Shown one piece after another: positions 1-8,615 of a stretch of 64,000 nt of DNA (positions within the stretch are counted from its first letter, which is position 1; each line of letters opens with the position of its first letter). This DNA comes from Hyphomicrobiales bacterium (GTDB lineage Bacteria; Pseudomonadota; Alphaproteobacteria; Rhizobiales; Beijerinckiaceae): positions 115,729 through 179,728 of the forward strand of contig JAPLOU010000043.1 in the NCBI GenBank assembly GCA_026400535.1, written 5' to 3'. Made by a program: the position numbers and the translations under genes. The notes beneath the pieces were generated by a model. It was not told the DNA's origin and made no database searches. It saw nothing but the letters and a program-made list of their open reading frames with translations.

Positions 1-2
1 CC

Positions 3-383
3 GGCGCGATCCAGACCCGGAGCCTGCCCGAGGGGCCGCCGCGCATCGCAGGGCCAAAGCCGATGCTCGACGCGCTGGCCAAGGTCTATGCCTTCGACGC
101 GCAGCCGAAGGTGCCGTCGTTGGCGCTGAGGCTCGCCCGGATCGCTGAGGGATCGCTCGACGGTGGTCTGATCTCGCCCGATTCGCGCGACTGGGATCTG
201 GCTGCCGCCGACCTCATCCTCAGCGAGGCGGGGGGCAAGATAACCACCCTGGCTGGAGACCGTCTGGTCTTCAACCGCGTCCGCCCGGTCCACGCGACGC
301 TGGTGGCGGCGGGGCATGGCGGACACCTGACCCTCCTTGCTGCGGCAAACGCCATGCGGGACCATGCTTTTTCGCGCCATTGA
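3..383 (+). CDS. Inositol monophosphatase family / 3'(2'),5'-bisphosphate nucleotidase (CysQ-like), C-terminal part, cut by window edge
   Basis: Frame 3 is open from base 3; GGLISPDSRDWDLAAADLILSEAGGKIT matches the C-terminal WD.AA motif of the IMPase superfamily. Confidence 0.75.
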   Translation, partial: GAIQTRSLPEGPPRIAGPKPMLDALAKVYAFDAQPKVPSLALRLARIAEGSLDGGLISPDSRDWDLAAADLILSEAGGKITTLAGDRLVFNRVRPVHATLVAAGHGGHLTLLAAANAMRDHAFSRH

Positions 384-470
384 TGCTGCAGCCGGTGCGC
401 TGGCCTCTCGCAAGAACCGGCGCGATAGCGTATCGCAACCTGAGGGATGCCATTGCATCGGGGAGCGCCC

Positions 471-707
471 ATGGCTGATTCAACACCTCACAAACAGTTG
501 CCGCACCTCGTGTTCGGCGGCGAGTTGACCCATCTCGACGGCGTCGAGTTCCGGGATCTGTCCAAGCTCGACATCGTCGGAATCTTTCCGAACTACGCCA
601 GCGCCCATGCCGCCTGGAAGGCGAAGGCCCAGGCCTCGGTTGACAATGCCCACATGCGCTACTTCGTTGTGCACCTGCACCGCATGCTTGACCCCTCCAA
701 GCCCTGA
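471..707 (+). CDS. DUF4170 domain-containing protein
   Basis: Short ORF MADSTPHKQLPHLVFGGELTHLDGVEFRDLSKLDIVGIFPNYASAHAAWKAKAQ..; looks like the small alphaproteobacterial DUF4170 family; sits ahead of the lipid A genes. Confidence 0.65.
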   Translation: MADSTPHKQLPHLVFGGELTHLDGVEFRDLSKLDIVGIFPNYASAHAAWKAKAQASVDNAHMRYFVVHLHRMLDPSKP

Positions 708-725
708 GCGGGACCACGCGGTCCG

Positions 726-1493
726 ATGGCGCTTGCAATTCTCAAGAAGCCACTCGTCCAGGAGGCCGTCGGCCGTCTGCTGGCCGGCTATCTGCGGCTG
801 GTGCGCAAGACCAACCGGATCACCATCGCGCCCGAGGGTGTCTATGAGACGAGAGTACGGCCGGACCTGCCGGTGATCGTCGCCATGTGGCATGGCCAGC
901 ATCTGATGGTGCCTTATGGACGCCCTGACTGGATGAACGCCTCGTCGCTGGTGTCGCGCCATGGCGATGGCGAATTCAATGCCATCGCCCTGCGTCAGCT
1001 GGGAATAGGCGCGATCCGCGGATCGGGAGCCCATGGCCGCAAGGTGCGCGAGAAGGGCGGCATCAGCGCCTTCATGGCGATGACGCGGGCGCTGGCTGCG
1101 GGTCAGACCATGGTCCTGACGGCCGATGTGCCCAAGATCGCGCGGGTTGCGGGCACAGGAATCGTGAAGCTGGCCCAGGTCTCCGGTCGTCCGATCTATC
1201 CGGTCGCTGTCACGACGAGCCGCCGCTATTCAGCGCGCAACTGGGACGCGACAACCATCGGTCTGCCCTTCGGTCACTGCGCCATCGTGGTCGGGGATGC
1301 GATCCATGTCGCGCGCGACGCCGACGAGGCCGCCGTCGAGGCGGCGCGGCTGGCGGTCGAGGCCGGGCTCGACGCGGTCCATGCCCGCGCCTTCGCCTTG
1401 GTCGGGCGCGCCGACCCTGCCGAGGGCATGCTCGCCCCAAACCGCGCGCAGGCCGCCGCCAAACGCGCGCAGCAATTGGCGCCACAACCATGA
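726..1493 (+). CDS. Lysophospholipid acyltransferase family protein (DUF374)
   Basis: VIVAMWHGQHLMVPYGRP, VSRHGDGEFNAIALRQLGIGAIRGSGAHG; followed directly by waaA. Confidence 0.8.
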   Translation: MALAILKKPLVQEAVGRLLAGYLRLVRKTNRITIAPEGVYETRVRPDLPVIVAMWHGQHLMVPYGRPDWMNASSLVSRHGDGEFNAIALRQLGIGAIRGSGAHGRKVREKGGISAFMAMTRALAAGQTMVLTADVPKIARVAGTGIVKLAQVSGRPIYPVAVTTSRRYSARNWDATTIGLPFGHCAIVVGDAIHVARDADEAAVEAARLAVEAGLDAVHARAFALVGRADPAEGMLAPNRAQAAAKRAQQLAPQP

Positions 1494-2791
1494 GCCAAAG
1501 CCCGTGGCAATTGCGGCTGTACCGGGCCGCGACCCGTCTGGTCCAGCCGGCTGCCGGGTTGATCCTCCGTCAGCGTCTGAAGAAGGGTAAGGAAGACCCT
1601 GCGCGCATCAAGGAGCGCATGGGCGTGGCCGGCATGGCGCGTCCGCAAGGTCCTCTGGTCTGGCTGCACGGCGCCAGCGTCGGGGAAACGGTCTCGATGA
1701 TCCCGATCATTGAACGCCTGCAGGAGCGCGGCATCCACGTGCTGGTGACATCGGGGACTGTCACCTCGGCCCGGGTCATGGCGGAGCGGCTGCCAGCGGC
1801 GGCGCTGCACCAGTTCATCCCGCTCGACACGCCCGGCTTTATGCGTTGCTTCCTCAGCCACTGGCGTCCCGCTATCGGCGTTATGGTGGAATCAGAGCTG
1901 TGGCCAAACCTGATTGTGGAGGCGAACACGGCGGATGTTCCCCTGATGCTGCTCAATGGCCGCATGTCGGAGCGCTCCTTTGCCCGCTGGATGAAGCAAC
2001 CTGGGATGGCCCATGCCCTGCTCTCGCGCTTTGATGTGGTGATGGCGCAGTCGCAACGCGACGGCGAGCGCTTCTCGCGGCTGGGCGCGCCGCACGTCAT
2101 GCTGGGTGGCAATCTCAAATACGATGTCACCCCGCCACCGGCCGATCCGGCCGCGCTGGCAATGCTGCAGGGCGTCACCTCAGGACGGCCGATCTGGGTC
2201 GCGGCCAGCACCCATCCCGGCGAGGAGGAGATGATCATCGATGCGCACCGGCGCATCGCGGAGCGACTGCCTGGGCTGCTCACCATCATTGCGCCCCGGC
2301 ATCCGCAGCGTGGATCCCAGATCGCGGCGCTCGCGCTGGCGGAAGGGCTGGCCAGCGGTTGCCGGTCGACCGGGCTGCCCCCCGACCGCGCCCTCGACCT
2401 TTACGTGGCCGACACTGTTGGTGAACTCGGCCTGTTCTACAGGCTGGCTCCGGTCTGCTATCTCGGCGGTTCGCTGGTGCCGCATGGCGGGCAAAACCCG
2501 ATCGAAGCCGCGAAACTGGGTGCCGCGATCGTGCATGGACCCCATATCCACAATTTCATCGACGTCTTCGCGTCACTTAATGACGGCGGAGGAGCGGTCA
2601 GGGTCCATGACACGGGCGCGCTGGCCGGGCAGGTCCTGCAGTGGCTTATGCATGCCAATGAGGCGCGGACAGCCGGCAGGCTCGCCGCGCAGGGCGTTGC
2701 CGCGCTGACAGGGGCGACGGACCGCAGCATGCAGGCCATGGATCCGCTGCTGGCGCGGGCGGGGCTGGTGGCCCGGCGTGCCGCACCGTGA
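1490..2791 (+). CDS. waaA: 3-deoxy-D-manno-octulosonic acid transferase
   Basis: LVWLHGASVGET, LMLLNGRMSERSFARW, YLGGSLVPHGGQNPIEAAKLG; overlaps the previous gene. Confidence 0.93.
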   Translation: MSQSPWQLRLYRAATRLVQPAAGLILRQRLKKGKEDPARIKERMGVAGMARPQGPLVWLHGASVGETVSMIPIIERLQERGIHVLVTSGTVTSARVMAERLPAAALHQFIPLDTPGFMRCFLSHWRPAIGVMVESELWPNLIVEANTADVPLMLLNGRMSERSFARWMKQPGMAHALLSRFDVVMAQSQRDGERFSRLGAPHVMLGGNLKYDVTPPPADPAALAMLQGVTSGRPIWVAASTHPGEEEMIIDAHRRIAERLPGLLTIIAPRHPQRGSQIAALALAEGLASGCRSTGLPPDRALDLYVADTVGELGLFYRLAPVCYLGGSLVPHGGQNPIEAAKLGAAIVHGPHIHNFIDVFASLNDGGGAVRVHDTGALAGQVLQWLMHANEARTAGRLAAQGVAALTGATDRSMQAMDPLLARAGLVARRAAP

Positions 2792-3795
2792 TGCGCGCGC
2801 CCGCCTTCTGGTGGAAGACCCCGCCAGGTCTGACGGCGCGTCTGCTTCAGCCGCTGGCCGCGCTCTACAGCGCCGTGACCTTGCGCCGGATGTGCCGGCC
2901 CGGCGTGCGGGTCGGCTGCCCGGTGATCTGCGTCGGCAACTTCACCAGCGGCGGGGCAGGCAAGACGCCGACGGCGCTGCTCCTCGCCAGCCTCCTGGCC
3001 GCACGCGGCGAACGTCCGGTGTTCCTGAGCCGGGGCTATGGCGGCTCGGTGCGCCTCGCAACGAGGGTGGACCTGTCATGGCACAGCGCGGCCGAGGTCG
3101 GCGATGAACCGCTCCTGCTGGCGCGGGCCGCGCCAACCATCGTGTCGCGCGACCGGGTCGCGGGGGCGGCGAAGGCGCTCGAAGCCGGCGCCAGCGTGAT
3201 CATCATGGATGACGGACTGCAGAATCCTGACATCGAGAAGACACTCACTCTGGCCGTCATCGACGGCCAGAGTGGTTTCGGCAATGGTTTGGCCCATCCT
3301 GCCGGGCCGCTGCGGGCGGACGCGGCGCTTCAGGCAAGCCGGGTCGACGCCGTCATCTTGATCGGCTCCGACGAAGCCGGCAGGCGTGCGGCGGCCCTCA
3401 CGGGCCTGCCGGTCATCGGGGCAGAGTTGATGCCCGCGCCTGCCGCCGCGGCGCGCCTCGCGGGACGCCGCGTGTTCGCCATGGCCGGGATCGGGCTTCC
3501 GGACAAGTTCCGCGCCACCTTGCGGGCCTGCGGGGCGGAGCTGGTCGGCGAGCATGTCGTGGCTGATCATGCGCCCTACAGCGCAAAAGATCTCGCGCAG
3601 GTCAGCGCGGCTGCCACGGGTCTTGATGCGCTGGTGGCGACAACCGCGAAGGACCAGGTGCGGATCGGGGCCAGGCTGCCGCAATCCTTGCGCGAACGCC
3701 TCGTCGTTGTGGATGTCACGCTTGAGCCGGTCGACGGCTTGGACAGACTGATCCGCCTGCTCGACCGCTGCCTCAGCGCGTCTTCGACCGGTTGA
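2788..3795 (+). CDS. lpxK: Tetraacyldisaccharide 4'-kinase
   Basis: VICVGNFTSGGAGKTPTALLLASLL, FLSRGYGGSVR, IIMDDGLQNPDIEKTLTLAVIDG; overlaps the waaA stop. Confidence 0.95.
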   Translation: MMRAPAFWWKTPPGLTARLLQPLAALYSAVTLRRMCRPGVRVGCPVICVGNFTSGGAGKTPTALLLASLLAARGERPVFLSRGYGGSVRLATRVDLSWHSAAEVGDEPLLLARAAPTIVSRDRVAGAAKALEAGASVIIMDDGLQNPDIEKTLTLAVIDGQSGFGNGLAHPAGPLRADAALQASRVDAVILIGSDEAGRRAAALTGLPVIGAELMPAPAAAARLAGRRVFAMAGIGLPDKFRATLRACGAELVGEHVVADHAPYSAKDLAQVSAAATGLDALVATTAKDQVRIGARLPQSLRERLVVVDVTLEPVDGLDRLIRLLDRCLSASSTG

Positions 3796-4018
3796 GACGG
3801 GCGAGCACCGCAGCGGGCGAGGCATAGGCCTCGTTGAGGTCGACCGACCAGTAGCGCAGTTCCTCGATCGGAATGCGCACGCCGGTGACGGCGCAGCGGA
3901 CATAGGTTCCCTGTTTCAGGACAGCGAATTCGCCGTCACCGAAACTGAGCACGGCCTCCTGTCCGCCCAGAAACGGCGTTTCATGCCGGTTCATTGCGCT
4001 CACTCCCCAATCTTGCAA
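3773..4018 (-). CDS. DUF2093 domain-containing protein
   Basis: 81 aa, AVLSFGDGEFAVLKQGTYVRCAVTGVRIPIEELRYWSVDLNEAYASPAAVLARL; convergent overlap with lpxK. Confidence 0.7.
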   Translation of the reverse strand: MQDWGVSAMNRHETPFLGGQEAVLSFGDGEFAVLKQGTYVRCAVTGVRIPIEELRYWSVDLNEAYASPAAVLARLNRSKTR

Positions 4019-4059
4019 AAGTGCGATAGCATGTCATCGACAGTGTTGGAATGTCCTGA

Positions 4060-4992
4060 TTGCGGGACATGCGTGAACAAGGACGCTGGGTGGTAGGCGC
4101 ATTTCCGAAACTCCGGTCACCTGGAATGGCCGCGCGCAGGCTTGCCGCAGGCCTTGCTGGCGTCGCGCTGATCGCAGCCTTGCCGGCGCCGCGCGCTTTC
4201 GTCGGCGCGGCAAGGGCTGACGGCCTTCCCGAGATGGTGCGCGTCCCGGCCGAAGACGTGGAACTGGCCGCGGCGCTCTATCGTCCCCAGGGTCCAGGCC
4301 CGCATCCGGCCGTGATCGCGCTGCATGGCTGCGGCGGCCTGTTCAATTCAGCCGGCCTGCCTTCGGCGCGTCACGCGGATTGGGGCCAGAGGCTGGCTGC
4401 CAAGGGCTTTCTCGTGCTGATGCCGGACAGTTTCAGGTCACGCGGCCTTGGTTCGCAGTGCGGCACCGCCAACAGGAGCGTCCGGGCAGGCCGCGAGCGG
4501 GTCGCCGACGTGCTCGCCGCCAAGACATGGCTTCAGGCGCGCAGCGAGGTGAAGCCCAACGCTGTCTCGCTGCTGGGGTGGTCCAACGGTGGCTCGACCG
4601 TGCTCGCCGCGATCCGCAAGGACCGCAGGCCGGCAGACCTGTCCCCCGATATCGCCAGGGCCGTCGCGTTTTATCCAGGTTGCCGGGGTCAGGCTGAATC
4701 GGCGGGGTTCAAGGCGCGCCTGCCGCTGCTGATCCTGATGGGAGAGGCGGATGACTGGACGCCTGCTGCGCCCTGCAAGACCCTTGTCGAGGCCGCCAAT
4801 GCCCGTGGCGAGGCCGTGGCCATCAAGCTTTACCCGGACGCATTTCATGACTTCGACCATCCCGGCAGGCCGCTGACCCAGCGCAACGACCTCGCCTTCA
4901 GCGCCAATGGCAGCGGCATGGCCCATGCCGGCACGAACCCAGCCGCTCGGGCGGACGCGCTGGAGCGCGTGCCCGCCTTCCTGGCGCGCTGA
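4060..4992 (+). CDS. Dienelactone hydrolase family protein with signal peptide
   Basis: VIALHGCGGLFNSAG, LLGWSNGGSTVLAA, YPDAFHDFDHPG (alpha/beta hydrolase triad context); start uncertain (ATG near 4126 also possible). Confidence 0.8.
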   Translation: MRDMREQGRWVVGAFPKLRSPGMAARRLAAGLAGVALIAALPAPRAFVGAARADGLPEMVRVPAEDVELAAALYRPQGPGPHPAVIALHGCGGLFNSAGLPSARHADWGQRLAAKGFLVLMPDSFRSRGLGSQCGTANRSVRAGRERVADVLAAKTWLQARSEVKPNAVSLLGWSNGGSTVLAAIRKDRRPADLSPDIARAVAFYPGCRGQAESAGFKARLPLLILMGEADDWTPAAPCKTLVEAANARGEAVAIKLYPDAFHDFDHPGRPLTQRNDLAFSANGSGMAHAGTNPAARADALERVPAFLAR

Positions 4993-4999
4993 ACCGAAG

Positions 5000-5461
5000 C
5001 TAGAGACCCCGCCTTTCGCGGAAGAAATCCCTGAGCAGCGCCGCCGCCTCGCTCTGGGCCATGCCGCCGTAGACCTCGGGGGCGTGGTGGCAGGTCGGCG
5101 AGGCATAAAGCCTGACGCCGCTCTCGACCGCGCCGCCCTTGGGATCAACCGCACCAAAATACAGCCGCCGGATGCGGGCAAAGGAAATCGCGCCTGCGCA
5201 CATCGGGCATGGTTCGAGCGTGACGTGCAGATCGCAGCCGGTCAGCCGCTCAGCGCCGAGCGCGTCGCAGGCGGCGCGGATCGCCAACATCTCGGCATGG
5301 GCCGTGGGATCGTTCCGCTCGCGCGTGCGGTTCCCGGCGCGGGCGATGACCAGTCCGGCACGCACCACCACCGCACCGACCGGCACCTCGCCGCGATCGG
5401 CGGCAGCCTGTGCTTCGGCGAGGGCCATCTGCATGGGCGACATGGTCTCGGCGTCAGGCAT
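5000..5461 (-). CDS. tadA: tRNA-specific adenosine deaminase / nucleoside deaminase
   Basis: DPTAHAEMLAIRAAC and LEPCPMCAGAI zinc-deaminase motifs; start chosen at 5461, ORF extends to 5491. Confidence 0.9.
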   Translation of the reverse strand: MPDAETMSPMQMALAEAQAAADRGEVPVGAVVVRAGLVIARAGNRTRERNDPTAHAEMLAIRAACDALGAERLTGCDLHVTLEPCPMCAGAISFARIRRLYFGAVDPKGGAVESGVRLYASPTCHHAPEVYGGMAQSEAAALLRDFFRERRGL

Positions 5462-5569
5462 GGTTCGGGATTTTTCTCGCTCGGCGGGCAAATCCCTGTT
5501 ACCACGCCGCCATTCCGGTGCGAAGCGCGTGAGCCCTCCGAGACACCGACACAGAAAGAGCCTTCCGTG

Positions 5570-7767
5570 ATGCTCCGCCTGCGGGCGAACGGACCGAGCG
5601 GCCGCGCCGTTTCGAGAGCGACCGGAGCGAGAGACCCTCTCGCAGCGAACGGCCTGAGCGCGGTGATCGTCCCTTCAGCCGGCCGCGCGCCCAGGGCGCT
5701 GACCGCTCCGGCAGGTCTCAGCAGGAGGGAACCGGCGACGGGTTCAAGCCCAGAGCCAGCGGCAAGAGCTTTGGTCCACGCACGGATTTCCCAGATCGCC
5801 CGCCACGCCGCGAAGCGTCCGGGCGTCCGCCGCGGGCGGACGGCGACAGGCCGTTCAGAAGGCCGCGCTTTGACCGGCCGGATGGCGAGCGCCGCGAGGA
5901 AGGCTTCAAGCCACGTGCTCCGAAAGGCAACGGGCCGCGCCGTGATTTTGGCGACAAGCCGCCGCGCCGTGAGTTCAGCGACCGGCCGCCGCGCCGCTTC
6001 CGCGATGACGAGCGTCCACAGCGCAGCGATGATCGTGGCGCCGAGCGTCCGCGCAGCGCCTCCCGACCCGAGCGCCGCCCCTTCCTGCCGCGGGAGGGCA
6101 ACCCGGAACGGCTTGCCGCAACCGAGAAGGCCGGTGGTGTCGAGCGCATCGCCAAGGTAATCGCCCGGGCCGGCGCCGCGTCGCGGCGAGACGCCGAGGC
6201 GATGATCGAACAGGGCCGCGTCAGCGTCGATGGCGAGGTAATCACATCGCCGGCGCTCGACGTGCTGCCGACGGCCCGGATCATGATCGATGGCGAGACG
6301 CTGCCGGCGCGCGAGCGCACCCGGCTCTGGCTCTATCACAAGCCGTCCGGGCTGGTCTCGACCAACCACGACCCCGAAGGCCGGACAACGTTGTTCGAAA
6401 CCCTGCCCGAGGACCTGCCGCGGGTCATCACCATCGGGCGGCTCGACATCAACACCGAAGGGCTTCTGCTGCTCACCAATGATGGCGGTCTTGCACGCGT
6501 GCTCGGACACCCCGAAACGGCCTGGCTCCGGCGCTATCGCGTGCGCGCCTACGGGCTGATCACGCAGGACAAACTCGACGCCGTGCGCGGCGGCGTCACC
6601 ATTGATGGCGAGAATTTCGGTCCAGTGGTGGCGACGCGCGACCGGGAGGTCGGCGACAATACCTGGCTGACGGTCGATCTGCGCGAGGGCAAGAACCGCG
6701 AGGTCAAGCGCGTGCTTGAGCATCTCGGCCTGACCGTGAACCGGCTGATCCGGATCTCTTTCGGTCCGTTCCAGCTTGGCGATCTGGCCGAAGGCGACGT
6801 CGAGGAGGTCCGCACCAGGGTCCTGCGCGACCAGCTCGGCGAGCAACTGGCCAGCATCGCCGGTGTCGATTTCGAGGCCCCTGTCCGCAACGAAAACAGG
6901 CTCGATCGGCCCCATGCCCATGAAGACGAGCGTGGCGCGGGACGCAGACCGGACCGCGGCCCGTCACGACGCGATGAGCGCGGCGAGCGCGAGCGCTTCG
7001 GTGAGCGTGGCGGACGACCCCGTTTTGACCGCGACGCCCCCACTGAAAAGCCCACCCGCAAGCCGCGCGAAGGTGCATATCACCGCGCCCGGGAGGAAAG
7101 CGGCGAGGCCCCGCGCGACATCCTGTTGCGCGCCGAGGAAGGCCGCGGTGCCATCTGGCGCGACGAGGACACGACCCAGATGAAGCCGAAGCGGACCGGT
7201 CCACGCCGGGGCAGCGACCCGCGCGAGGAACGCGCCCAGCGCGAGGCGGCAGGCGGCCGCGAGCGCGTGCGCGCCAAGCCGATCGAGGATCCAAAGGGAC
7301 GCCGCGTAACCGTGGAGCGCGTGGCCGGGGCCTCGCCCGACATTCCGCGCAAGCCGCGCTACACGCGCGCCGATTTCGCCCCGCCTGGCGGCGACGAGCG
7401 TCCGGCGCGCCGGCCCCGGCAGGAGGATGACAGGCCGCCGCGCCGGGACTTTGTTGGTGGAGCACCCTGGGGCGGCGACAAGCAACGGCCACCGCGCACC
7501 GATGCCGAGAGGCCGTTCAAGCCGCGCGGACCGCGCAGCGACGCAGGTCCACGCCGGGATTTTTCCGATCGTCCGCCGCGCAAGGATCTTGGCGACAGGC
7601 CGGCCCGCACGGTCCGGCCGCCGCGCACCGAGGACGAGCGCCCACAGCGCCCGTTCCGTGAAGGCGGCAAGCCGCCATTCAAGGGCGGGACGCGTTCAGG
7701 GCCGCCGCGTTCAGGCGGGGCTGGCGGCGGTGACAAGCCGCGCGGGCCGCGCAAGCCGCGGTTCTGA
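5570..7767 (+). CDS. RluB/RsuA-family pseudouridine synthase with long Arg/Pro-rich tails; start not resolved
   Basis: S4 domain ERIAKVIARAGAASRRDAEAMIEQGRVSVDGEVI and catalytic GRLDINTEGLLLLTNDG. Frame 1 is open from the stop at 5530, but its first ATG (6202) is inside the S4 domain; plausible ATG at 5570 is in frame 2 (see finding). Confidence 0.85.
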
Positions 7768-7778
7768 CGGGTTACGCC

Positions 7779-8339
7779 ATGCGGATCGTCGGCGGGAACC
7801 TCAAGGGCCGTGCGCTGCTCGGACCAAAGGCAGGATCGCTCGCTATCCGCCCAACCTCGGACCGGCTGCGCGAGAGCCTTTTCAACATCCTCAGCCATAG
7901 CGCCGACGTTGCGCTTGACGGCGTGCGGGTTCTCGACCTGTTTGCGGGCACCGGCGCGCTGTCATTCGAGGCGATTTCGCGTGGCGCGAGCTTTGCGCTG
8001 CTGGTGGATGACAGCACCGATGCGCGCGGAATCATCCGTGGCAACCAGGACGCGCTCGGTCTCGGCGGCGCGACCCGGATCTATCGCCGGGATGCAACGC
8101 GGCTTGGCCCGATTTCCGGCATGGATCCTTTCAGCCTGGTGTTCTGCGACCCGCCCTATGGCAAGGCTCTGGGGGGACTGGCGCTGGCCTCCGCGCGTGA
8201 TGGCGGCTGGCTGAGCGCGGGTGCGTTCGTGGTCTGGGAGGAGACGGTCGCGGCAGAACTTGAAATTCCGTCCGGCTTCGACACAACAGATCATCGGAGC
8301 TACGGGGATACGCAGGTGCGTTTCCTGATCGCACGTTGA
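7779..8339 (+). CDS. rsmD: 16S rRNA (guanine(966)-N(2))-methyltransferase RsmD
   Basis: MRIVGGNLKGRAL, RPTSDRLRESLFNIL, VLDLFAGTGALSFEAISRGA, LVFCDPPYGKAL. Confidence 0.93.
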   Translation: MRIVGGNLKGRALLGPKAGSLAIRPTSDRLRESLFNILSHSADVALDGVRVLDLFAGTGALSFEAISRGASFALLVDDSTDARGIIRGNQDALGLGGATRIYRRDATRLGPISGMDPFSLVFCDPPYGKALGGLALASARDGGWLSAGAFVVWEETVAAELEIPSGFDTTDHRSYGDTQVRFLIAR

Positions 8340-8348
8340 AGGTCCGTC

Positions 8349-8600
8349 ATGCTGGTTTCCATCCTCGATGCCCTCGCCCTGATCAGTGCCCTTGCGGCCG
8401 CCTACCTCTGGTGGCGCGCCAGCGGCAATCTTGTCCGACGCATCAGCCTGACCGAAAAGCTCGATGCGCAGGATTTCAACCGCATGGTCACTGCGATGAA
8501 CCGATCGCAGATGCTCAACCGCCGCGCCGCACTCGCGACCGCCGTCTCCGCATTGGCGATCGCGATGAAGCTCGCGCATGACCTTGTCACGCGCGGCTGA
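8349..8600 (+). CDS. Small putative membrane protein, unknown function
   Basis: 83 aa, N-terminal hydrophobic helix ILDALALISALAAAYLWWRA; ATG just after rsmD on the same strand. Confidence 0.5.
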   Translation: MLVSILDALALISALAAAYLWWRASGNLVRRISLTEKLDAQDFNRMVTAMNRSQMLNRRAALATAVSALAIAMKLAHDLVTRG

Positions 8601-8615
8601 TACCCCGCGCAGCGG

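Noticed and set aside
4907-6160. 417-aa ORF on the + strand in frame 2
   Set aside because: Covers tadA antisense, then the wrong frame of the RluB N-terminal tail; only its internal ATG at 5570 is of interest.
5242-6921. 559-aa ORF on the - strand
   Set aside because: Antisense to the rluB-like gene and overlapping tadA; composition artefact.
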